64,000 nt of DNA from Telopea speciosissima (Eukaryota; Streptophyta; Magnoliopsida; Proteales; Proteaceae), in NCBI RefSeq assembly GCF_018873765.1, contig NC_057924.1:1426001-1490000 (forward strand). The letters run 5' to 3'. The notes below the pieces were generated by a model. That model ran no database searches. It had not been told where the DNA came from and worked only from the letters and a program-made list of their open reading frames with translations. This document shows positions 25,101 through 34,667 of this stretch, piece after piece; within the stretch, counting starts at the first letter, position 1, and every line of letters starts with the position of its first letter. The position numbers were made by a program, and so were the translations under genes.

Positions 25101-28100
25101 GCATCAAAACAAATGAATATTTTACCACACTTTTGGTTTTTAACAATGTTTCATCATATTAAGATTTATGGAATTTTTAGATTTGAGAAAAAACCCCAGC
25201 ATTAAAAAGTTGAAAATTGCAGCTACCGCTGCAAATCTAGTTTTTGTTCTTGAATTGGAGGGTTGACTTTTTGTCCTTTAGGAATTTGATTTTTTTAACA
25301 ATTTTTACTGGATTCAAATAGGGGGATGTAGGACAAATGCTGAACCGGGTTGACCCTCTTAGCAATCTCGACCAAGATGGGCCAGTCCCTTGGAGATGCA
25401 TTCGATCAGCCTTATTTTCTTGTGGATTGTGGAAGATCCTCGAGATTTGGATTGCTTCTATAGCTGCATGTGGGGCCCACATGACAGTTTGGATTTTTAG
25501 GTTTCTTTTGCGCAAATCCAATCTTAGCGCTAGGATCTATTTTAGTAGTTATCTTTTATTTTGGGTTGGGAGATAAGATTGTGTTTCCGGTTTCTTTGTT
25601 AGTTAATTTCCATATAGTTAGGATTTTATTTTCATTAAATTGGGTTGTAATCCGTGGTATTGATATGCAAGAATGAACTAAAAGAAAAGTGAATTTGTGC
25701 GTGTGCACCCCCCCCCTTTCTTCTTCTTCTCCCTCCCTCTGATATCTTTTCAGATTTCCCCCTTGCAATTATGAAATTCTGATTTCTTTCTATCTTTTCC
25801 TCTTCCCCTACTCTGTCCCCCATTATCTGGTATCAAACTCCAAACCTGGGTGAATCTCTTTCCCTCTCTCTCTCTCTGATTCTTCATCCTCTCAGTCTCT
25901 CTTCCCTGCTGTTTCATCAGTCTCACTTTTCCCCATTTTATTCTTTGTCCTTCTCTTTTCTATTTCCTCCTCGCTGCAGTTGTGACCGAACCTCAACAGC
26001 AACCATACCACTAAGCCCTACCCCACCCCCAGCAAGCCCTATCCTTGCGTCTCCCGCAATCTCTCAACCCCATCCTTCACTCCCACATTTAACCCAAAAA
26101 AAAAAAAAAAAGGAACAGAAAATTCTTTTCGACATCCTGTAACCACACCCCCCACTGCAGCCTCGATTTCCCTTGCCAAAAACCCCAACCCATCACCTCT
26201 TCTTGGTTCCGTCAGAAACCAAAAACCAAAAAAAAAAAAAAAGAGGAAGCAAGAAGAGAAGCAGAGTAACGAAACAAAAAGGTCGTACCCAGTACACAAG
26301 GCTCTCGCGTTTAGCAGGGTCTGGGGAAGGTACATACCTGGTTGCTGCTCCTCGTAATCAAACCGATACGCTCCGGTCTGCGATATCTCAGCAGTTGGAG
26401 TCCTAATCGAGCTCGATCAGAACTCGAACCTGGCTTTCCATCGTCGTTCCTTCTTGTTCGTTGTTCCTCCGCAAAACTCTCTTTCCAGACCCTCGTCAAG
26501 TTAAGTCTGTTTGATTCGTTATTTCCACTCTTCAGTCCTCACCGGTAACCCGTCACAAATCTAAGTTCTTTCTTTTTATTTTTTTCCCCCATTTTACCCT
26601 TTAGTACCTTTTTATTTAGTACCCTTTCTAATCCACTTTCCCATATTACACCCTCCTTTCTTCTTTATTCCCTCCTATCCCATACTTTAAATTTGTTTAC
26701 AAGTTTACCCTCCCCGTACTTGTGACACTTTTCTTGTGTGTTTCTAATTAAACATCCCAATTTACAATTCTGCCACTGATATCATAAATCCCATTGTATT
26801 TACAATTGTGCCATCAATGTTCTACACTTCACCATATTTACGGGAATTGACCAATAGTAGGACTCAGATACAATGCAACCGAATTATCTTGGTTACAATC
26901 CATCACCTATTATGTCCTGTAACGGTGGAAGCACTGCATCAGGTATTTTCTCCTTATGGATTTGTGGAAAAGATCATGACAACATTTCATAAGCCTGCTA
27001 GTTCTCAAGCCCTTATCCAGTATCAGTCACTCCTGAGTGCATAATATTTATGATGATTGCTATATATTGGACATTCAATTTTCATGCCTCAGTGAGGTAC
27101 AATCGAACTATAAATGGTCAAAGGGTTTCAAGAACACATCCGTGCCTTCAGCGCAGAAAGACAAGAAAATTGTGATTGAAGCATCACCGACTGAATCACT
27201 TCCAGGAGATTCTATTGCACTGATGGAAAACTCTACTGAAGATATCTCTGAAGAGTCAAAAGGCGAGCCACCACTGATGGATGTAACGGCGTCGATAGTT
27301 GTTCAAGACAAGGTGGAGCTGAACGATCCGATCAAGATTGCAGTCGTGGAACCGATCAATGGTCCGATTACAGTGGCAAAACCCCGTGGTCATATTCCAA
27401 TCAAAGTCGTATCATTTGTTGACGACCATCGGGAGATCGTAACGGTTGATCAGGAAATGTGCAAGATCATCACCCCATCTAAGCTTTTGATCGTGGATGT
27501 TGATCAAGTGGTGCTGACACTTTCCTTCTTTAAAACTTGTGGTCGAGTTTTTCTTAACCACGGGAGAGTTGATGCAGGACAAGTGCTGAACCAGGTTGAC
27601 CCTCTTAGTAATCTCGACTAAGATGGGCCAATCCCTTGGAGATGCATTCGATCAGCCTTATTTTCCTGTGGATTGCGGAAGATCCTCCAGATTTGGATTG
27701 CTTCTACAGCTGTATGTGGGGCCTACAGGATAGTTTGGGTTTTTAGTTTTCTTTTGCACAAATCCAGTCTTAGCGCTAAGATCTATTTTATTAGTTATCT
27801 TTTATTTTGGGTAAGGAGATAAGATTGTGTTTCTGGTTTCTTTGTTAGTTTCCATATAGTTAGGATTTTATTTTCTTTAAATTGGGCTGTAATCCACGGT
27901 ATTGATATGCAAGACTGAATTAAAAAAAAAAGAAGTGAGTTTGTGCATGTCCACACCCACCCTTCTTCTTCTTCTCACGGCTTCTTCTCCCCTTGCTGCT
28001 GCTTCTTCTTCTTCTTCTCACGGTGTCTTCTCTTCCCCCCCCTTGAAATTCTGATTTCTTTCTATCTTTTCCTCTTCCCCTACTCTGTCCCCCATTAGGG

Positions 28101-31100
28101 GTGTTTGCTTATTTATGAATAATATCTTAAGTAAATGAATCATTTACTTAAATGATATTAGGCATAAATAAGTATCTGTCCTGGTTTCCCACTAAGTGAA
28201 ACTCCTATTTGGACTTTGATTTTTCAAAATCTGATGGTGCCATTGTGTTTAAATGGCCCAAAAATAGGCTGTATACTAACTTTCATGACCAAACTAGGTC
28301 TAAAGCCCACTGAAACCAGCCATAGAGTTCAAAAAAAAAAAAAAAACCCCAACTCGCTATTTGGCCAGCTCAAAAACAAAAAAAAAAACCCCAACTCACT
28401 ATTTGGCCAGCTCAATACCTGTACTCGAGACGAGTTTTAGTTACTTGCAGATACCTAAAATGATTACCATGTGGAATCTCCCTCTCAATCAATTTTTACT
28501 ACCTCATTAGCCATCCTAGTGTAACTAAAGTTACATACCATATACTCTGTCTTTATTCTACTTGTCTTAAAACTATTTGATTCCAAGGTAGATCTCCATA
28601 ACTCCAACATGCTGTTAATCCCTGCCTTTGTCTCATCCGCCAAAACAATATCATCAACAAAAAGCATACACCAAGGAACCTCATCTTGAATAAAAAGGGC
28701 ATACCCAGTATACGAGGCTCCCGCCATTGTGGGGGTCTGGGGAGGGTTATGCAGCCTTACCCCAGCTTTGTGGCGAGGCTGTTTCTAGAATCGATCTTGC
28801 AACCACTAGGTCACATTACGTTGCACCTAGGCCGGCCCTCGAACCTCATCTTGAATGTCTTTAATTAAATCATCCATGACAAGCGTAAACAAATAAGGGC
28901 TTAAGGCTGATCTTTGAAGTAACCCAACTGTAATTGGGAGTTCACCACCTTGACCCCTCTTAGTTCTTACATTAGTCATCACACCATCATACATATATTT
29001 AAAATTATGTCATCGTATTTACTTGAAACCCTTCTCTTCTCTAGCATAAGCCAGATTAACTCCCAATGGACTCTCTCGTATGCTTTTTTTTGGGTCAATA
29101 AAAGCCATATTGAGATCATTCTTCCCCTCTCTAAATCGTTCCATGAGCCTCTTAAGTAAGAAAATAGTTTCCATCGTTACACATCTATGATTAATTCTGT
29201 TCAGTTATATGCAAGTAAGTGATAATTTTTTTTGTTTTCCACTTCTAATAGTTTTTTAACTCTTGAAAACCTTTTCATTAAAAAAAAAAAAAACCAAAAA
29301 CCCTGTTTCTTTCCCCCCCCCCCCCCCCCAAAGAAAAAAAAAGAAGATTATAATTGTAAACTAAGCTTTCCCCTTTCCTTCATCACTTGTAAAAATTATT
29401 CTTTTATCTTATGTACAGTTATGCTGTCCTGGAACAAAAGTCCTTCAAGACTATGAAGATAGTGATCTTTATGAAGATCTCAATGTAGATGACTTCGATT
29501 TGAACTTTGAGAACTATGAAGAACTCTTTGGTATGTCACAAAATAATCAAGAAAAGCTTTTTGAAAATGGTGGGATTGATAGCTTGTTTGGAACAAAGGA
29601 TATATGTGCTGCGGATTCCAACATTCAGGGCGAATTTATGACTGAGGTTTGCTCCATAACTCATTCTTTTATTGCAGAATTTTGCATCTTTCTTATGGTG
29701 AATAAGCTCATGGTTAAATTTGTTACTTCTGGGTTACTGGATTTACTTTAGGTGCTCAGGTGAGTTTGTGTATTTACTTCATAGATCCATTTGGTCTCAT
29801 GGATATGTTCCACTGGATTACATGCCTTTGGATCAATTTTTGTTGCTCTACAATTTTCATGCAACAACATTAAAAAGTTGAAAAAAAAAGGAGTTGAAAC
29901 CCTTTCATTTTTATGGGTGTGGCCAAACCTAATAGCATGGAAAGGTATTACTCTGCCTATGATCATTTGTTCACATTTTCGACTCACCAAAATTTCATTA
30001 TATGAAACCTTTCCACTGAAACTGCCTAGATACTTTTATGTACTTGTTGTAGAAACAATAAATTTTGTGATAAGAAGAAAAAATTAGCCTTTTTGTCCGT
30101 TCAAATATCTGCTCACATCTTAGGGCATATTTTTAGGAACACAATCCATTTGTCCGTATATTGGAATGCTTCTACGATAACTGTGGAATAGTGAAATCCT
30201 TAATTTTATCATCTGGGAAAGCAAATCAAACATTATGAACTGAAGAACGGAGAAGAAGAAAAAAGGAGAGAAGAAATAATTTCATTCCATTTGGTTTCTA
30301 AATACAACCTTGATGGTCAAAATGTGTTTCAAAGAAATTTCGGTTAGGTAAAATTAACTCTCTCCACCACCAACCCCCGGGGAGAAAGGAAAAGCCTTGA
30401 GAGGGAGTTGGGTTGGTTATGATTAATATTTGTAAGTCCACCTAGGAGAGTTCTTGATAAAGAAGGCAGCCCAACCCAAATGATAGTAATTATTGGATTA
30501 ATTAAATTTGTTTCTGACAGTGAAATAATTAGCAGATGGCGGGGCCTGGTCCCATGATGTGCATGCTGCATGGTGCATTCTTCTGGGTGCCAAGGTAATG
30601 ATTTCCTATATTTGTGGATGCAAATATTCTTATCAATAAGTGTGTCTCAAGGTGCCAGGAAGCTCAGCTGGTAGAGTATTTGGCATTTTGTCTCCAAGAC
30701 CCGAACCTTGTATCCTTGCACTCACTTTGCATGAAATACACCGCTTTGCACTATTTGTGTGCCTCCTCTCCACTTCAGTGCTTGTATATTGCTCCAAAGA
30801 CTCCATAGATTGCTTAAGATTTGTTTATGCTTAAATTCCCTTCCCAACCAAAAGAAAATAATTAGTGTCTTATCACATGAAGGTAGTAGCCATAGGGATC
30901 TCTATCTCTATGCCATGTTTAAATGAACATAATCTGGTTGCGTGTATTCTTGTTCAATCAGAAGTTGATGAGTGTCTTGTTCTCTCTCTCTCTCTCTCAT
31001 GTGACATCCATACTCTGGAATTCACCATTGGTGGCAATGATTTGAGCTAGTATCTCTTTTTCCAGGGGTCTTTGTCTGGACAGGTCAAAGCGATGCAGCC

Positions 31101-31862
31101 AGCATGTAGCAATCCAGAGTCTGCTGATTCCATGATGAGCTGTAAAACCGAACCAAACCTCTGTTTTGCAGCTAGGCAAGCCCATTCAAGTGTCTCACTT
31201 TCATTTTCTGGATTGACTGGAGAAAGTAATGGTGGAGATTACCAAGACTGCGGTGCTTCATCAATGATATTAATGGGTGAACCTCCATGGTTAACTCCCT
31301 GTCCTGAGAATTCATTATCATCAGTTAGCAGGGACAGTGCTGTCTTGCGTTATAAGGCCAAGAAGAAGGCTAGGAGGTAAATATTTCCACATACTATTTT
31401 CATTAACATAATATACATTTCAATACTTTGTTATGTCCAATTTCCCTTTATTCAACCTGAAGCATTGAAGTATATATTAAGAAGGTAGTCTTTCCAAGGT
31501 ACAAGTCTTTAGTGTATTACTTATGTACTATCGATGACTTAAATTGACTTTTTTCTTCTCTTTTTCCCTTTTTAGTTCCATGGGTCAGTGCATCTTTCAT
31601 GCACCCCTCTTGTGAAATGAAAATTACATAATTCACAGGCCTTTATGTGCAGTAATTTTTAATGGATTATATCCCTATAGTTCCATGTTATGAAAGGGTG
31701 ATTTTATTTATTTCCTTCTACAGCCAAAACAGGTTCGAGAAGAAGATCAGGTATGCCTCTCGCAAGGCCAGGGCTGATGTAAGAAGGCGTGTGAAGGGCC
31801 GGTTTATTAAGGCAGGCGATGCTTATGACTATGACCCACTGTGCCAAACCAGAAGCTGCTGA
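22110..31862 (+). CDS. COL9: CONSTANS-LIKE 9/10-type B-box and CCT transcription regulator, four coding exons
   Basis: Coding exons: 22110-22697, 29419-29646, 31066-31376 and 31733-31862, giving 418 residues. ATG 22110 is chosen because [13 protein letters not shown] is the family start. Two B-box zinc fingers fill residues 5-45 ([13 protein letters not shown]) and 47-85 ([13 protein letters not shown]). A middle region ([38 protein letters not shown]) is diagnostic for COL9/COL10, the BBX7/8 group. The C-terminal CCT domain ([12 protein letters not shown] joined to [19 protein letters not shown], then VKGRF) is split by intron 3. Junction phases agree throughout. COL9-type proteins act in the nucleus in photoperiod and clock output, and Arabidopsis COL9 delays flowering by lowering CO and FT. 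Intron 1 is 6.7 kb because of nested transposons. The number 9 rather than 10 is a best guess. Confidence 0.93.
22987..23116 (+). repeat. 65-bp tandem duplication, two copies
   Basis: GGTTGCATGAGAGACTGG...AACCACTCCTTTTTT occurs at 22987-23051 and again at 23052-23116. The copies differ by one C/T change and one T in the tract. It is a local, recent duplication inside intron 1. Confidence 0.93.
25327..25822 (+). repeat. 5' LTR of the nested LTR element
   Basis: About 496 bp, strongly similar to 27573-28094. Differences are scattered substitutions plus a length change in the CTT-rich tract near its 3' end. Confidence 0.8.
26279..26334 (-). repeat. Au-SINE-like fragment
   Basis: TACCCAGTACACAAGGCTCT...CAGGGTCTGGGGAAGG resembles the 3' portion of the SINE at 28692-28840 read on the same strand. 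Only about 55 bp align, and the tRNA-derived head is missing. Confidence 0.45.
26829..27156 (+). pseudogene. Captured fragment of a PTB3-like RNA-binding protein gene (RRM2)
   Basis: The plus strand encodes [10 protein letters not shown], then [34 protein letters not shown] and [10 protein letters not shown]. After a frame change it gives [20 protein letters not shown] and ends [11 protein letters not shown]. This follows the second RRM and linker of plant polypyrimidine-tract-binding protein homolog 3 in order. About ten codons (the ISARNSLQGR segment) are missing at the junction near 27030-27040. No intron interrupts the copied part, so it may come from spliced RNA. It lies between the LTRs and is not a working gene. 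Confidence 0.78.
27157..27621 (+). pseudogene. Open frame of unknown origin next to the 3' LTR
   Basis: In frame with the end of the PTB-like piece, about 150 codons stay open ([19 protein letters not shown] ... [13 protein letters not shown]) into the 3' LTR, stopping at 27619-27621. The acidic, Val-Ile-rich sequence is not part of PTB and I recognise no domain. It may be a leftover of the element's own protein or a second captured segment. Confidence 0.4.
27573..28097 (+). repeat. 3' LTR of the nested LTR element
   Basis: Direct repeat of 25327-25822. A weak purine tract (CGGGAGAG) lies just upstream as the possible polypurine tract. Confidence 0.8.
28692..28840 (-). mobile_element. Au-like tRNA-derived SINE
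   Basis: 149 bp flanked by an exact 16-bp repeat GAACCTCATCTTGAAT (28676-28691 and 28841-28856). Read on plus it contains GGCATACCCAGTATACGAGG, CTCCCGCCATTGTGGGGGTC and GCAGCCTTACCCC. These are hallmark strings of the angiosperm Au SINE in reverse orientation. The minus-strand 3' end is a short T run. It interrupts the RT region of the RTE LINE just upstream of the FVDD motif. Confidence 0.88.
29647..31065 (+). other. Intron 2 of the COL9-like gene
   Basis: The donor is GAG/GTTTGC, weak at position +3, and the acceptor TTTCCAG/GGG. Both exons are in phase 0. It contains a decayed tRNA-like stretch (30645-30830) and otherwise nothing recognised. Confidence 0.8.
30645..30830 (+). repeat. Decayed tRNA-like SINE remnant
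   Basis: AGCTCAGCTGGTAGAG (30660-30675) is a good Pol III A-box-like sequence as in a tRNA D arm. The expected B box is degraded to ACCCGAACCTTGT and no cloverleaf forms. Imperfect direct repeats (AATAAGTGTGTCT near 30636 and AATTAGTGTCT near 30859) may be an old TSD. Confidence 0.4.
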
Positions 31863-33258
31863 GAGTAAAGTTTTAAACTTTACTTCTAAGAAAAAACAGG
31901 CTGGCTTAAGATCAACTTTTAAAATTTCCTTGATTTTATTTGAAAGACTTGATTTGTTCTCTGCTTCTGTTTGCAATGACAAATTATACCCTTGTTTCAC
32001 AGGGGCACAGTGTCGTCGTCACCTGTAAAATAATATCAAGAGAAGGAACAAGGGGGGGGGGGGGGGGAGCTGGGTGAATGGCTGATGTAGGAGGTGAGTT
32101 CTGATTCTGAAGCTCAAATGATGTGAATTCACAACCTTGGAGGTTTGTGATGTCTTCTGATTGCAATACTGAAATTGAGTCCCCTGCCTCTGTACAACTC
32201 ATCCTATGGTTGCCAAATCCCCTTACATGTTTCACCTTTTCTAGGAAAGGGAAGTGCTTCTCATCTCTGTGCAACCTCACCCCTCTACCAAATCAATGCA
32301 GATGTGATGCAATCATGTACTCTTGTTCTCGTACTTTCCCCTAACGGATGCACTCGAGGGGTTTATTTACCATGACAGCGTGGGTGATGATACATTACTT
32401 CCGGGTCACACAGAAGATTCTTATTTTCTAAGCATCTTTTTTTTTGGAGGGGGGGGGGTTGTGTGGGATATGTAGCAGAGGATCATCTATGTACTCAATA
32501 TAGTTTGTTGATATAGGAGGAGCTCGTGTAAAAAAGAGTTGTAGCTTTTTCATTTGAGTTTGTAGAGTGTAAATTGGCCTGGATGATTGGCCCTGAAAGT
32601 GTTTAATACCTCATAGTAGTCTCACTTTAAGTTATGTGAATTCCTCTAAACACCTAATTAAAGCTGTTTATCACATAGTTATTTGCAATTTTCCATTACC
32701 ACTTGACAGGATGTAAGTTTTTGATGGAAGAGAATAAAATTGCTAGCACCTTATTAGCATTATACAGAGATACATCTTTGAGCTGGCTTGTTGCAGAGAG
32801 GTGATTTAACTTGTCTATCTTGCTTTAGTGGGGTCACATGTTAATATTTCATTTTAGGTGGCAATTTCACCTGTACAGTGAAACACTAGTTATTGATCCA
32901 TGGGGTTAGTCAAGTTGAGTTCTAGAAATTGAACCTTGCAACAAAGTGGTTAGTTTTTACTAAAACATTAGATTTGAAACTCAAGTTTCTGACTCCTTGA
33001 GCTTCATGGGATTTAGGCTTTTAACTCCTTTCTGTTTATGATCTCCAGTTTCTGGTTGCAAACGTAAGCCCGGTAAGTTGGCCTGAACTGAAGTCAGCCA
33101 TCACCACCGTTGATCCAAGGATGACCCAGGCAGCGAGAACCCCAAAGAGGTCAAAGATGAAGGCTCCAGAATTGGGTACTAAATAAGACTGAGTTTCTCT
33201 TAACCCGTGGCGAAGAGGGAATCTCCACATCTAAGAGCATCTAATCCTTTGGATTTAG
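31863..33258 (+). other. 3' UTR of the COL9-like gene and downstream intergenic DNA
   Basis: Sequence after the stop is ordinary AT-rich DNA with G homopolymers at about 32053-32068 and 32447-32458. I cannot place the polyadenylation site. No further gene is seen to 33258. Confidence 0.45.
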
Positions 33259-33430
33259 GATGTGAAAGGATATTTTCGATCATGTATTATAAGAGGTGGG
33301 AGTTTGATGATGATACAGGAGTCTAATCACATGATTATTTCAGCGATGTGAAAGGATATTTTCGATCATGTATTATAAGAGGTGGGAGTTTGATGATGAT
33401 ACAGGAGTCTAATCACATGATTATTTCAGC
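33259..33430. repeat. Perfect 86-bp tandem duplication
   Basis: GATGTGAAAGGATATTTTCG...GATTATTTCAGC occurs at 33259-33344 and 33345-33430 with no difference that I can see. It is very recent, or an assembly artefact. Confidence 0.95.
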
Positions 33431-33741
33431 AGTGGAGAAGAGAGGAGATTTCTCTACTCCACGGATGAAGGAAATTTTAGTCTCATATAAGGAAAACCAG
33501 ATTGGTTCAGTGTTTTTATTGTTTCGCTTGTTGGTCTTTACAGTCTTAATTTTTGTATTACCCACAACAGGAAACCGGATCATTAGAAGTACCGGTCTAT
33601 CCGGTTTTATGATGGTCTGGTTCGAAATTTGACACCCTACTTCTATGGAGTCCCACCAACCAAGGGTCTGTTAAAATGCTTGAGGAGGTCCTATCTCTCT
33701 CTTTTCTTCTCTATGCCCTTCATGAGTTAAATTGGTACATG

Positions 33742-34211
33742 TAGGGGTGTCAATGGGTCGGGTTGGGCCGGGCCTGCCTAAACCCTGACCCGACCCTAGA
33801 GGCCTTAACCCTGACCCTGACCCTGACCCGACCCTGCCAGGGTCGGGCCGGGTCGGGCCGGGTCGGGTTGGTTCTGATTTATGGCACCGTCCACGTGTCT
33901 CATTAGAACATGTTTTTGTAACATAGGATCTCAACCTATGGGACAGCTAATAAATATGTTGAAAAAAATGGCGTGTGTATAAACTCTCTCTCTACAATTG
34001 TAACGATGTCCCCTTAATAGGCCTGGAAGCTTATAGGGGCTACAACTAAATAACAATCATGTCAGTGACTCTTTTTATAGTCCTGATCAAAATAGTAGAT
34101 GATCTACTCTTTTTATGGGTTCCCACTTCATGATGATGACAAAGCTAGTAGTTATCTATGTACAATTCTCTTCTGTTTTTTTTTTTTTGTCAAGAAAATA
34201 CTTATATTAAG

Positions 34212-34258
<47 letters not shown>

Positions 34259-34464
34259 ATATTATATACCTATAATTAATACAGGGTCGGGCCGGGCCGG
34301 GCTAGGCCCAGGATCTAAACCCTGACCCGACCCGACCCTGCCAGGGTCAGACTATAACTAAACCCAAACCCGCCCTCAAGGTCAAAAAATCAGGGTCGGG
34401 CCCGGGCCGGGCTCAGGGCGGGTTTGGGCGGGTTCGGGCCAGCCGGGCTTTATTGACACCCCTA
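33742..34464. mobile_element. hAT-like MITE with GGGTCGGGCCGGG-type repeats
   Basis: 723 bp between exact 8-bp repeats GGTACATG (33734-33741 and 34465-34472). The terminal inverted repeat is TAGGGGTGTCAA at the left and TTGACACCCCTA at the right. Subterminal regions are packed with CCCGACCC / GGGTCGGG words in both orientations, and the middle has a TA microsatellite. The 8-bp TSD places it in hAT. No coding capacity. Confidence 0.85.
34218..34255. repeat. (TA)n microsatellite
   Basis: About 18 TA units inside the hAT-like MITE. Confidence 0.93.
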
Positions 34465-34491
34465 GGTACATGTAGATGGTGTAAGATGCAA

Positions 34492-34667
34492 GGATCTTTA
34501 TCTCCTGCAGTTCCCTGCCTGGCCCAGTTCCCAAGTTCCTCTAACAAGGGGGCTGAAACGACCACTCTATCCCTACCCAAACACTCTACCCGGGTGGGGT
34601 TCACCACCCCCAATTAGAGGAACTGAACAATTGGGCCGGGCAGGGAATTGAAGGAGACAATTTTCTG
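34492..34667. mobile_element. MULE-like MITE, family D copy 2
   Basis: 176 bp with GGATCTTTATCTCCTGCAG at the left and a decayed inverted copy (GGAGACAATTTTCTG) at the right. The inner CAAGTTCCTCTAAC / AGAGGAACTG pair matches copy 1. The flanking 9-mers AAGATGCAA (34483-34491) and TAAATGCAA (34668-34676) agree at 7 of 9 bases, so this is an older insertion. Confidence 0.68.

Larger units (their letters stand above)
25327..28097 (+). mobile_element. Non-autonomous LTR retrotransposon with captured host sequence
   Basis: Two direct repeats of about 500 bp (25327-25822 and 27573-28094) begin TGTAGGACAAATGCTG / TGCAGGACAAGTGCTG and end at CTCTGTCCCCCA. TGGTATCA after the left copy (25828-25835) is an initiator-Met primer site. 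The 1.75-kb interior has no RT, integrase or protease that I recognise. It contains a PTB-like fragment and an unidentified open frame running to the 3' LTR. The edges may be off by up to 3 bases. The insertion splits the right arm of the foldback element. The TSD is unclear because the flanks are G-rich. Confidence 0.82.
24442..28447. mobile_element. hAT-like foldback DNA element carrying a nested LTR retrotransposon
   Basis: An exact 8-bp repeat CAGATACC flanks it (24434-24441 and 28448-28455), as expected for hAT. The ends start CATAGAACTAAAACTCG and, inverted, CAAGTAACTAAAACTCG. Left-end words such as CGAGATCTCGACG match the element at 8292-9328. Long arms pair with each other: 24651-24973 with 28188-28098 plus 25326-25094. 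Removing the LTR element (25327-28097) leaves about 1.24 kb, a non-autonomous foldback element. No transposase is visible. Confidence 0.8.
23866..29205 (-). mobile_element. RTE-type LINE remnant, split by later insertions
   Basis: Read on the minus strand, 29200-28448 encodes RT blocks ([54 protein letters not shown]). 24441-23880 continues with [42 protein letters not shown] and IHVADP. This is the C-terminal course of plant RTE elements. The left end matches the plant RTE 3' tail (ACAACAACAAAATGGGGTCAGCTACATGGATC on plus, positions 23873-23904). The catalytic FADD reads FVDD. Stops and frameshifts are frequent, and the 5' part is missing beyond about 29205. A SINE and a hAT-like element interrupt it. 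Confidence 0.8.
22698..29418 (+). other. Intron 1 of the COL9-like gene, loaded with nested transposons
   Basis: The donor is AAG/GTGACT and the acceptor TGTACAG/TTATGC. Of its 6.7 kb, about 5.3 kb (from 23.87 to 29.2 kb) is one RTE LINE with later insertions inside. The rest is a 65-bp tandem repeat and unclassified sequence. The exons on both sides are intact and in phase, so the gene can still be spliced in principle. Confidence 0.88.

Noticed and set aside
30645-30720. A possible tRNA gene (AGCTCAGCTGGTAGAG)
   Set aside because: Only the A-box region fits. The anticodon, T arm and acceptor pairing are missing, so it is listed as a SINE-like remnant.
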